Notes under the pieces: generated by a model | Told to the model about the DNA's origin: nothing | What the model saw: the letters and a program-made list of their open reading frames with translations, nothing else | Databases searched by the model: none | In this document: positions 6,509-13,597 of the stretch, one piece after another | Position numbering within the stretch: the stretch's first letter is position 1 | Layout: each line of letters starts with the position of its first letter | Program-made: the position numbers and the translations under genes | Source of the DNA: a virus | Virus record (IMG/VR): IMGVR_UViG_3300026077_000033 | Span: 1 to 20,759 of that record | DNA: 20,759 nucleotides | Reading direction: 5' to 3' (one strand)

Positions 6509-7631
6509 ATGTATTTAGTGACATTCCCTCATCCCAATTTTTGAATGAGTATGCAGGCCATTGACCATATAATTTATTTTGAGTTGTTCCACCATAAGTA
6601 ACAGGAATACAATCAGATATTCTACTATATCCTAGAAATTTATCAAAGGTTTCATCCTCAAATGATAGTGTTTTTGCATATTCCCAAAATGGTGTATCAT
6701 ACTTTGATCCAAATTGATAGTGCCATAAAACAAAGTTTTGAAGTTTTTTTATATATTCGGTTATATCTTCTTTGACATGCACGGAACTAACTTTACCTTG
6801 TAAGTAGTAATCAAATACTGCTCTTGCCATTTCAATATATGTTTGTGTTGATGATGATTCTAACGGTTCAAGAAAGAATAATCTATTACCATTTAAAAAT
6901 ATTCTATTGTCTATCACAGGTTCTTTAGCAACATAATTTTTAAATTGAACATGTTTTGTTACTGACACATCAAACATATTCAAGAAGTTTTCTTCTGCTT
7001 CTTCTTGTGATGTTATATCTGAATTGTAACAATAACCCACACAATACTTAAATGATGGCGACTTTTTTCTTGTCGGTATTACAAAACACCATCCATCAGG
7101 AGTTGCAACGTGTCTACTCCAAGGATTTTTTGCAGTTCTCCAATTAGGTTCTGCCAATATACAAGCATTAATTGGATTGACTAACTCTTCATAATTATCA
7201 TAATTATCTGGTTTACCACTACAATCAAAGATATAATCACTATCAATATTATCTAATTCTGGTAAATTTTTATATGTTGTCTTAAACCTACCTGATGTTA
7301 ATATACTTGCTTGCATTTCCCATGGGCAATAATGTATCGCCATACTATCTGCAGGGAATGGGTGAAATAATTTATCAGTTTTACCCCAGTTCTCATATAA
7401 AATACCACTCTTCATTGTGGCATGAATCTTATTATCATACCAATTAAATCCAGTGGTGGCCCATAACAATGCAGATGCTTCTAGTATTGTTGCTTGACCA
7501 ACTCTTTCTGGAGGTATCTCAGGATCATATATTAATTCAACTTCAAAATCTTTTTGTTTATCCATCCATGCACAATAAAGTGCTGTAAAACACCCTGCGT
7601 TACCACCACCAACTACAGTAATTTTCTTCAT
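6507..7631 (-). CDS. Flavin-dependent tryptophan-halogenase-like protein
   Basis: This 374-residue protein looks like a compact tryptophan halogenase (bacterial enzymes are about 500-540 residues), which uses FADH2, oxygen and halide to halogenate an aromatic ring. The FAD-binding VVGGGNAGCFTA is at residues 6-17. The GQATILEA segment at 45-52 parallels the family's GE.T.P loop. MKSGILYENW (73-82) places Lys74 at the catalytic lysine (PrnA Lys79). DCSG is at 136-139. FFLEPLESSS (252-261) places Glu258 at PrnA Glu346. The family signature WxWxIP reads WCFVIP at 181-186, with Phe for the second Trp. It lies alone between a terminator and a late promoter that serves the next gene. Substrate is unknown; a related flavin monooxygenase activity is possible. 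Confidence 0.85.
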   Translation of the reverse strand: MKKITVVGGGNAGCFTALYCAWMDKQKDFEVELIYDPEIPPERVGQATILEASALLWATTGFNWYDNKIHATMKSGILYENWGKTDKLFHPFPADSMAIHYCPWEMQASILTSGRFKTTYKNLPELDNIDSDYIFDCSGKPDNYDNYEELVNPINACILAEPNWRTAKNPWSRHVATPDGWCFVIPTRKKSPSFKYCVGYCYNSDITSQEEAEENFLNMFDVSVTKHVQFKNYVAKEPVIDNRIFLNGNRLFFLEPLESSSTQTYIEMARAVFDYYLQGKVSSVHVKEDITEYIKKLQNFVLWHYQFGSKYDTPFWEYAKTLSFEDETFDKFLGYSRISDCIPVTYGGTTQNKLYGQWPAYSFKNWDEGMSLNT

Positions 7632-7637
7632 TCAACT

Positions 7638-7646
7638 ATTTTAGCA
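7638..7646 (-). promoter_or_regulatory. Possible extended -10 promoter of the halogenase gene
   Basis: TGCTAAAAT on the minus strand resembles an extended -10 (TGnTATAAT) and lies just after the terminator. The -35 position at 17-base spacing (TTGCGG) is poor and falls inside the hairpin. Initiation would fall close to the ATG at 7631, giving a nearly leaderless mRNA, in line with the absence of a Shine-Dalgarno. Weak evidence. Confidence 0.25.
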
Positions 7647-7647
7647 T

Positions 7648-7677
7648 AAAAAAAAGAGACCCGCAATGGGTCTCTTT
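7648..7677 (-). terminator. Rho-independent terminator after the major capsid gene
   Basis: A ten-base perfect stem (AAAGAGACCC and GGGTCTCTTT) with a five-base loop is followed on the minus strand by an eight-T run that partly overlaps the stem. It lies 21 bases after the capsid gene stop and 17 bases before the halogenase ATG. It should end the head-gene transcript and separate the halogenase from it. It is the clearest terminator in the window. Confidence 0.93.
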
Positions 7678-7697
7678 GGAATATATAAGCATCTCGC

Positions 7698-9131
7698 TTA
7701 CATAAGGTTTTTAACAGCCACTCTTCTGTAGTATCTGTTCTGGTTAGCAAGTAATCCACCAGATCCCTGTGTGGTTCCTTCAGCAAATGGGTTTGCAACA
7801 AGACCGTATCTTGTCTTAAATCCAATTTTTGGCTGGAAGGAGTTCTCTCCCACAGCACGAACCATCTGTAGTGGAACGTAAGGGCAGTAGAATATTCCTG
7901 CGTCATAAGGAGATGTTCCTTTGTAACCAACAACGTAATACTGATTACCACCTGAAGGTGCAGCGTTAGCACTTGTTAAGTTAGCAGCATATGGGTCGAT
8001 GTATACTCTATACTTACCTTGTAGAACACCAGCAAATGTGTTACCTGTGTCATCTACATTTAAGTTTGCATTTAATGCAGGAGTATAATCAAGAACACCA
8101 GCCATGGTTAATGCAGAAGCAACGTCTGCTGAACACATGATGATGTTACCCTTTCCGCGACGAGTTCTTTGTGCAATCGCGTTAGCGTCTCTTTCGATCT
8201 GGAATAATAGACCTTTGAACTTCTCAACAGACCATCTTCCGTTTGAGTCGATGTCTAGGTCAAACACACCAGCAGTTGCTGTATTTTGAACAGCACCTTG
8301 CTCTGCAACCTTATAGATTGATCTGATAACTTCTCTGTTAATCTCAGCAAGTATCTCAGTTGAAAGGATGTTTGCAAGTTCTGCTTCTGCGTTTAATCCG
8401 TGGATCGCCTTGAGGTCTTGAGCAAGTTCTAAACTGTACTCAGCTTTTAACGCACGAGACTTAGCAGTAACTGTAACTTTCTCGATTGAGAATGCCATCT
8501 GATTGAAGGCATCGTTACCTGTTCCTTGTAGGTTCTCAGCGTCACCTGTAACCATACCTTGACCAACGTTGTAGCCAGGTGTAGCAGCAGTTCCAACTGG
8601 GTTAAGAATCGCAGGGTTTGATCCTTGTTGTGATGCAGAACCGAAACCAGCAGCTACGTCTGTAAATCCTGCTGTCTCGTCACTGTTTGCATCGTTTCCA
8701 GAGAATGTTGTATCTACTTCATCGTAGAATGTCTCTGTTCCACTCTGTGAAGTGTATCTGGATCTCATCGCAAAGATAAGACCTGTTGGGCCACTCATTG
8801 GTTGAACACCAGCAAGGTCATATGCCACCAAGTTAGGCATAGATCTTCTGATCAATGAGATAAGAACTGGGTCGAAACCAGCAACTGGGCCAGTAGCAGT
8901 TGCACTACCACCGAATCCACCGCCAGCACCAGCAGCGTTCGCACTGTTGGTTGGAGGAGCTTCCATCAGGTTGATACCTGAGTTAAATGCTTGCTCTTCT
9001 CTTAAAAATTTTTCTTGGTTTTCTAGCAAGACAGCAGTAACTGCTTTTCTATGATTATCCTTGATTGGATCAAGACCATCATACTCTAATAGCGGCTTCC
9101 ACTTTTCCTGCAGTTGTTCTGATTGGAACAT
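7698..9131 (-). CDS. 23: gp23 major capsid protein precursor
   Basis: This 477-residue protein is the T4-type major capsid precursor forming the hexamers of the head shell. The N-terminal helical, charged propeptide ends at LMEAPPTN, where Leu55-Met-Glu57 followed by Ala58 matches the T4 prohead protease consensus (Leu/Ile-x-Glu before Ala/Gly). A Gly/Ala-rich linker follows (AAGAGGGFGGSA). Typical family segments are DPVLISLIRRSMPNLVAYDLAGVQPM, SRALKAEYSLELAQDLKAIHGL and the ending NRYYRRVAVKNLM. It follows the protease and scaffold genes and is closed by a strong terminator. I find no late-promoter octamer and no strong Shine-Dalgarno in the 41 bases before it, so it may be read from the promoter before gp22. 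Confidence 0.98.
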   Translation of the reverse strand: MFQSEQLQEKWKPLLEYDGLDPIKDNHRKAVTAVLLENQEKFLREEQAFNSGINLMEAPPTNSANAAGAGGGFGGSATATGPVAGFDPVLISLIRRSMPNLVAYDLAGVQPMSGPTGLIFAMRSRYTSQSGTETFYDEVDTTFSGNDANSDETAGFTDVAAGFGSASQQGSNPAILNPVGTAATPGYNVGQGMVTGDAENLQGTGNDAFNQMAFSIEKVTVTAKSRALKAEYSLELAQDLKAIHGLNAEAELANILSTEILAEINREVIRSIYKVAEQGAVQNTATAGVFDLDIDSNGRWSVEKFKGLLFQIERDANAIAQRTRRGKGNIIMCSADVASALTMAGVLDYTPALNANLNVDDTGNTFAGVLQGKYRVYIDPYAANLTSANAAPSGGNQYYVVGYKGTSPYDAGIFYCPYVPLQMVRAVGENSFQPKIGFKTRYGLVANPFAEGTTQGSGGLLANQNRYYRRVAVKNLM

Positions 9132-9172
9132 TTGCTTAAAAAATTAGTGTTTACGTTTGTTTAATATCGAAA

Positions 9173-10264
9173 TCAGGATTGCTTAAATGCTGATAATGTC
9201 TTCAGATAAGCAGACATTGAACCAGTAGGTGAACCTGCACCTTCTGCATGATCTACTCCTTCTGAAATTGTATCAGATTTAGCAGCTGGTGACTTTGCTT
9301 TAGAAGAGAAATATGACTCTCTAAGTGTCTCCAACTTCTCACGATAAGATTCTTCACTTTCAAACTCTACACTTTCGGAAAGTGAAGCGAGCTTTTCTTT
9401 CTGAGTGGATGCTAATCCTTCAGAAACTGATTCAAGAATACCATTAGCAACAGACTCACCGAGTCTACTGTTTAAACTAACGTTCTTCTCAATCTGCTCA
9501 TTGAGCTTGGTCTCCATGTCATCTAGTTTTTCTACCATGCTTTCCAGCACATCATATTTGTCATCAGGGATTGTTACATAATGTTCTTCAAAGAGTGACT
9601 TCATCCCACTTAAGAAGGATTCGGTCATATCTGTTTTTAACCCTTGCTCAATTGCAAGAGCATTTTCGTTGAACCACTCATCTGCAACATACTCAAGATA
9701 GTTATCAACTCTCTCAGAAAGAGATGCTTTTTCTTCAGCGATTCTTTCTTCAAGTGTTTCTTGGTATTTTGCTTCTAATGCTTCCTTGACTTCGGAAACT
9801 TTAGTGTTTAGAGCTGTCTCGAAAACAAGCTTTGCCTTTTCTTTAAACTCTTCAGAAAGGTCTTCTCCTCCAAAGAGTGCATTAACATCTTCCTCGATGT
9901 CAACTTCTACTTCCTCAGTAGTTTCTTCTTCAGCAACTACTTCATCTGTAGTTACCTCTTCCTCCTCAATAACCTCATCGGTGATTTCCTCATCTTCCTT
10001 CATACCGCCTGGCATTGGATCAGCAGGTTTTGCACCTTTGTTAACAACATCCTTAACTTGCTTTAGTGAAGCACCAGGTGTTTTTAACTTTGCTGAATCA
10101 TCATCAGTCTTGTAGTTATATGGTGTAGGGCCTCCGAGATCCTCAACGCTACCCGCTACTGATGTATCCATCGGCATTGCTGGTTTTGCGTTGGCATTCA
10201 CGGCAGTCTTAGACTGTTTTGTTGAAGACGCTGCATCCATTTCTTGTAATTGTTTCTTAGCCAT
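9173..10264 (-). CDS. 22: gp22 prohead core scaffold protein
   Basis: This 363-residue, strongly acidic protein is mostly predicted coiled helix. Residues 1-90 are Lys/Ala/Pro-rich and flexible, about 90-125 form a Glu-rich stretch (EEEVTTDEVVAEEE), and the rest has charged heptads (for example EEFKEKAKLVFETAL and MVEKLDDMETKLNEQIEKN). It forms the internal core on which the prohead assembles and is later digested by gp21. A matching site ISE/G occurs at residues 333-336. Its position between the protease and the capsid protein fits. GGAGAAAT (10273-10280) is the ribosome binding site, and an AATAAATA late octamer lies 25 bases upstream of the start. Confidence 0.93.
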   Translation of the reverse strand: MAKKQLQEMDAASSTKQSKTAVNANAKPAMPMDTSVAGSVEDLGGPTPYNYKTDDDSAKLKTPGASLKQVKDVVNKGAKPADPMPGGMKEDEEITDEVIEEEEVTTDEVVAEEETTEEVEVDIEEDVNALFGGEDLSEEFKEKAKLVFETALNTKVSEVKEALEAKYQETLEERIAEEKASLSERVDNYLEYVADEWFNENALAIEQGLKTDMTESFLSGMKSLFEEHYVTIPDDKYDVLESMVEKLDDMETKLNEQIEKNVSLNSRLGESVANGILESVSEGLASTQKEKLASLSESVEFESEESYREKLETLRESYFSSKAKSPAAKSDTISEGVDHAEGAGSPTGSMSAYLKTLSAFKQS

Positions 10265-10288
10265 TGCTTTTAATTTCTCCGACTTTTT

Positions 10289-10296
10289 TATTTATT
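10289..10296 (-). promoter_or_regulatory. Late promoter octamer AATAAATA before gp22
   Basis: AATAAATA on the minus strand fits the NATAAATA late pattern and lies 25 bases before the scaffold start, in the gap after gp21. It probably also supplies transcripts for the abundant capsid protein downstream. Confidence 0.6.
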
Positions 10297-10326
10297 AAGG
10301 GAATAACTATAATTTATTTAGAAAAG

Positions 10327-10977
10327 TTATAAATTAGACAGAAAATCACTAAACAGATTTAATTTCTGTTCATCTAATTTTTTCTGATCTACTAGAGTGT
10401 TAATTTGTTTGTAAGTTTTAGTTGCAAACTTCTCACGAAGTATACCACCATCCCATACCCACTCTTTTCCTTCCATAATTCCCGATACAAATGCGTCAGG
10501 AGCTGAAGGATCGGCAACGATATCAGCAGCAGTTGCTAACATGAAATCTTCACCTACTACAGCAAAACCTTCTTTAGTCTGTTGGAGTGAACCAACACCA
10601 CGAGAAGATACGCCAAGTTTTACACCTTCTTCAATTAATGAAGATGCAATTTTACCCATTGGTGTATTAAGGATTTTAGCCTTACCAATAAAATTAGATC
10701 CGCTTTCTTTCAAAGAAACGATCTTATGAGATACTCTATCAAGGTTTACAGTTGGGCCTTCTGGATGACCAAGTTCGCCAAGTGCTCTTCCTGATTGAAT
10801 ATGATTCTCACTATAACGACCAACTTCTCTACGAAGAGTCTCCATAGGATACATTCTGCCGTTACGATTTTTGATATTTCCTTGTAAGAAAACACCTTCG
10901 ATATACATTGATTTCTTGCCGTTCTTTTGTTCAACAAGAAATTCAACAGATTCGATTTCCTCTCTAATTAGTTTCAT
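10327..10977 (-). CDS. 21: gp21 prohead core protease
   Basis: This 216-residue serine protease of the T4 prohead-protease family cleaves scaffold, core and capsid proteins during head maturation. The catalytic histidine is His71 in GELGHPEGP. The catalytic serine lies in GVSSRGVG (Ser124 or Ser125). The N-terminal motif GNIKNRNGRMYP (33-44) is also typical. The length equals T4 gp21 (about 212). An IME/G site at residues 167-170 fits the protease's own consensus and may be a self-cleavage point, as T4 gp21 also processes itself. The start overlaps the stop of the 192-residue gene as TAATG. Confidence 0.95.
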   Translation of the reverse strand: MKLIREEIESVEFLVEQKNGKKSMYIEGVFLQGNIKNRNGRMYPMETLRREVGRYSENHIQSGRALGELGHPEGPTVNLDRVSHKIVSLKESGSNFIGKAKILNTPMGKIASSLIEEGVKLGVSSRGVGSLQQTKEGFAVVGEDFMLATAADIVADPSAPDAFVSGIMEGKEWVWDGGILREKFATKTYKQINTLVDQKKLDEQKLNLFSDFLSNL

Positions 10978-11555
10978 TACGCACTACCTGTAGTTTGAAC
11001 TTGTTGAATGTAAACAACTGACGCTGCAGTTGGATTTGGTGAAATTACTGACACCTTGTTAGACATGAATAATGTAGCATTTCCTGTTGGAGTAAATGCG
11101 GTAGAAACACCAGCAGTGTTTGCCTCAACAGTAACTTTTTCTGAAAAGTCACCACCGACTCCAGCACTTCTACTTTTACCAACAACTTTTGTGTCGTTAA
11201 TTAGAGTAGTATAGTTAGAATCGTTTGTAGCATCACCCTCGAAATCTAAAGTAACTCGATCACCTATATTAAAAGGCATTTGAGTTCCTTCAGGAGCTGC
11301 AAGAGTTGTTGTTGATCCTTTAGTAATACTGACAACTCTTTGCGACATTTTTAACATCGCTAGAGATTCTGGTTCACTAGATGGAACGAGAAAATCAGTA
11401 GTGGTTGCCACTGGATCAGTTCCTATTGCAACATAGGCATCAGCACCCGAAGCTACTATTCTTAAAACATTTGATTGTACTTTAAAAGCAGTAGATGTCG
11501 TTGCTGTTCCTGTTAACGCAATCGATTGCCCTGCTCCAACGGTTCTATATGCCAT
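10977..11555 (-). CDS. Unknown beta-rich virion-type protein in the prohead cassette
   Basis: I do not recognise this 192-residue protein by name. It starts MAYRTVGAGQSIALTGTATT, is rich in Thr, Ser, Ala and Val with only one Trp/Tyr-poor beta-like pattern throughout, and has no signal peptide or membrane segment. Phrases such as NVLRIVASGADAYVAIGTDP look like the beta-sandwich small proteins often found near cyanophage structural genes. It stands where T4 has gp68, but gp68 is a small core protein and the two do not look alike. A TATAAATA octamer lies 26 bases upstream and its stop overlaps the gp21 start, so it is made late together with the protease. A head decoration or neck role is only a guess. 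Confidence 0.8.
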   Translation of the reverse strand: MAYRTVGAGQSIALTGTATTSTAFKVQSNVLRIVASGADAYVAIGTDPVATTTDFLVPSSEPESLAMLKMSQRVVSITKGSTTTLAAPEGTQMPFNIGDRVTLDFEGDATNDSNYTTLINDTKVVGKSRSAGVGGDFSEKVTVEANTAGVSTAFTPTGNATLFMSNKVSVISPNPTAASVVYIQQVQTTGSA

Positions 11556-11580
11556 TATGCTAATAGTTTCATTTAACTTT

Positions 11581-11588
11581 TATTTATA
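11581..11588 (-). promoter_or_regulatory. Late promoter octamer TATAAATA before the 192-residue gene
   Basis: An exact T4 late -10 octamer, TATAAATA, on the minus strand, 26 bases before the start codon and three bases past the end of the gp67-like gene. Confidence 0.75.
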
Positions 11589-11590
11589 AT

Positions 11591-11842
11591 TTATTGTTGA
11601 TCTTCTAATTCAGCTTCAACTTCGGTTTCATCCTCAGCCTCTACTTCATCTTCAACTTCATCAACAATCTCATCATCTAATTCTTCATCTTCAAGATCGA
11701 CATCACCAAATACTCCATTTGCAACATCAGTTTTGAAAGCATCTATTCTTTCTGCTGATTTGTTAAATAGAATCTCTTTGATCTTATCGCTGATTGATGA
11801 TGGTGACTCGTCAGTTGCCATCGCATCCATTAATTCATCCAT
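11591..11842 (-). CDS. 67: gp67-like acidic prohead core protein
   Basis: This 83-residue protein starts MDELMDAMATDESPSSISDKI. It has a short helical N-terminal half (KEILFNKSAERIDAFKTDVANGVF) and a very acidic C-terminal half of Glu, Asp and Val (from about residue 47). T4 gp67 is about 80 residues with the same build (a helical MEGLIEAIKSND-type start and an Asp/Glu tail) and also sits right after the portal gene. It is a minor core component that helps shape the prohead. The match rests on composition, size and position rather than strong residue identity. A TATAAATA octamer lies 22 bases upstream. Confidence 0.78.
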   Translation of the reverse strand: MDELMDAMATDESPSSISDKIKEILFNKSAERIDAFKTDVANGVFGDVDLEDEELDDEIVDEVEDEVEAEDETEVEAELEDQQ

Positions 11843-11863
11843 GATTTTAATTTACTCGTATAG

Positions 11864-11871
11864 TATTTATA
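11864..11871 (-). promoter_or_regulatory. Late promoter octamer TATAAATA before gp67-like gene
   Basis: Exact TATAAATA on the minus strand, 22 bases before the gp67-like start, in the short gap after the portal gene. A small inverted repeat touches its upstream side. Confidence 0.75.
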
Positions 11872-11885
11872 CACTACAGGTAGTG
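11872..11885 (-). repeat. Inverted repeat abutting a late promoter
   Basis: CACTACCTGTAGTG (minus strand) can fold as a five-pair stem with a four-base loop. It lies between the portal stop and the TATAAATA octamer. It may stabilise the 3' end of the portal mRNA or be a protein site; there is no T-run, so it is not a standard terminator. Confidence 0.35.
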
Positions 11886-11889
11886 CAGA

Positions 11890-13542
11890 TTATATTTCAC
11901 CACCTTTAGGTAGTTCTGGTGCTTCAGTAGCAGACCCATCTATCTCAGGTTCCATGACTGGAGCTCCTAGATCTTCACCACCAACTGGTTGCCCTGTTTG
12001 TGGATCAACTGGTGCATTTGGATCTGGAATCACACCATCTGCAATTTCTTTTTTCATCAATTCATCTTGTTCTAATATCTCCATATCTGTTTGACGAAGT
12101 ATCTTACGTCTTACATAATCCTGAGAATAGTATCTTCCAACATATGGTTCAGCAGCTGCAGCAACTGTAATTCTCTCATTAAACAATTCAACTTCTTTTA
12201 ATTCTGAGAAGTGATTATCATATAAAAAGTCATATTGTATGTGTTCACTCATTATTTCCCAGTCTTCTGGGGTGATAATGTTCTTCAATATAAGCTGAGT
12301 CTTCAGCATATCGTCAAACATTCTAGAGAATCTATGTCTTAGTCTACCTACGAATTTTGTAAATTTTAACTCGTCTCTTAATATTTCTGAGGATCTTCCC
12401 AAGTTGAATCCTCCCTCTCCATCCATTCTGGAAGGCGGTACGTTGAGCGACCTATATAATTTCTTTTTGAAGTACTCAATATCCGTGATTTCACCAAGGT
12501 TTTGACCTCCAGGCAAAGTAGAAATTTCAGTTCCACGGCCACCTTCCCTTCTAGGGAGCCAGAAATCTTCAAGCATTGCCATGTACTTCTTGTCATCGCG
12601 GATCTCTCCTGTGTTAGCGTCGTAAACAAGTTTGTTCCGATATCGCATCATCACATCTCTGAGATATTGCTCTGCCTTTACTTTAGGTAAATTACCTACA
12701 TCTATATAGAAGATTCTTCTCTCAGGAGCTCTTGAAAGTCTGTAAATCACCAAACTATCTTCAATCATACGAAGTTGATTGATAGACTTAATTGCTTTAT
12801 GAAGATATGAAAGTGTATTTCCTTTATTTCTATCCACTAATCCAGAAGTGCAATATGTAATTGCATCTCTCGCAATTTTCATTCCTTGACTAGCACCAGT
12901 TGCATTTATATTTCCTGTTGGATATTTACCACTAGCATTGTAAATAAAATATTCTTCTATTTCTGGAAACTTATAATCCATTGGATCTGGTGAGTTACCA
13001 GTGTTTATCTTAATACCATTATTCTTTTTACTTTTTTGTTGACGAACATAACGCATTTTTAATGCATCAATATAACGTAACTCTTGAATACCTTCTTCTG
13101 GTTTTTTTAAATCAATTATTTTGTGATAATATATCCTTCCATCTACATACCAGTTTCTATAAATTTCATGTGCTTTTTTATCAAAATCTAATAGATCAAC
13201 AATATGTTTAAATTCTTGTCTAACTTTTGTTTTAATACCATCGCTTGCATTCAAATTATCTAAATTAATTTGAACAGGAACATCGTTTGTATCAGATACG
13301 ATTGCCTCATTAACAATATCTTCAATAGCACTATCAGCTTCTGGTTGAAGTGCCATTTCACGATATCTTTTTATCAGGTCATATTCAGTTCTGTAGATTC
13401 CTTCGATGTCTACATAAGAACCAAAAAAACCACTACTCATATAGTGGTCAGACCCATCCTCGTTATTTGGAGGAACAGGTGAGACCGCAGTAGGAGATAG
13501 TGGTTCGGAATCCTCTATCGAGAATCCAAATAATTTAGCCAT
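11890..13542 (-). CDS. 20: gp20 portal vertex protein
   Basis: This 550-residue protein (T4 gp20 about 524) forms the dodecameric portal through which DNA is packaged and on which head assembly starts. Typical family segments are YRTEYDLIKRYREMALQPE with AIEDIVNEAIV (about residues 50-85), YRNWYVDGRIYYHKIID, RAPERRIFYIDVGNLPK, and RMDGEGGFNLGRSSEILRDE with FTKFVGRLRHRFS (roughly 380-420). The C-terminal 60 residues are a Pro/Gly/acidic tail (PDPNAPVDPQTGQPVGGED). It is followed by the core protein gene and preceded by the tail tube gene. A 15-base palindrome lies directly before the ATG and an ACTAAATA octamer 39 bases upstream. Confidence 0.97.
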   Translation of the reverse strand: MAKLFGFSIEDSEPLSPTAVSPVPPNNEDGSDHYMSSGFFGSYVDIEGIYRTEYDLIKRYREMALQPEADSAIEDIVNEAIVSDTNDVPVQINLDNLNASDGIKTKVRQEFKHIVDLLDFDKKAHEIYRNWYVDGRIYYHKIIDLKKPEEGIQELRYIDALKMRYVRQQKSKKNNGIKINTGNSPDPMDYKFPEIEEYFIYNASGKYPTGNINATGASQGMKIARDAITYCTSGLVDRNKGNTLSYLHKAIKSINQLRMIEDSLVIYRLSRAPERRIFYIDVGNLPKVKAEQYLRDVMMRYRNKLVYDANTGEIRDDKKYMAMLEDFWLPRREGGRGTEISTLPGGQNLGEITDIEYFKKKLYRSLNVPPSRMDGEGGFNLGRSSEILRDELKFTKFVGRLRHRFSRMFDDMLKTQLILKNIITPEDWEIMSEHIQYDFLYDNHFSELKEVELFNERITVAAAAEPYVGRYYSQDYVRRKILRQTDMEILEQDELMKKEIADGVIPDPNAPVDPQTGQPVGGEDLGAPVMEPEIDGSATEAPELPKGGEI

Positions 13543-13543
13543 A

Positions 13544-13558
13544 ATAGAGTTACTCTAT
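13544..13558 (-). repeat. Palindrome directly upstream of the portal start
   Basis: ATAGAGTAACTCTAT (minus strand) has perfect seven-base arms around one central base. In RNA it could form six pairs with a three-base loop. It ends one base before the portal ATG and covers the place where a Shine-Dalgarno would be, of which only GAG is visible. It may limit portal translation or act as a binding site. Confidence 0.45.
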
Positions 13559-13580
13559 ATGAATTATAGTTTCTTTTTAC

Positions 13581-13588
13581 TATTTAGT
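13581..13588 (-). promoter_or_regulatory. Late promoter-like octamer ACTAAATA before the portal gene
   Basis: ACTAAATA differs from TATAAATA at its first two bases. It lies 39 bases before the portal start in the gap after the tail tube gene. The same variant stands at equivalent positions before two other genes in the window. Confidence 0.45.
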
Positions 13589-13597
13589 CAACTTAAA

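Noticed and set aside
7628-7972. A 114-codon open frame on the minus strand at the end of the capsid gene
   Set aside because: It overlaps the capsid gene in another frame and contains the terminator hairpin; its composition looks like a shadow frame.
9786-10115. A 109-codon Ser/Thr-rich open frame on the plus strand
   Set aside because: It is the reverse complement of the Glu-rich part of the scaffold gene, which naturally gives long open Ser/Thr frames.
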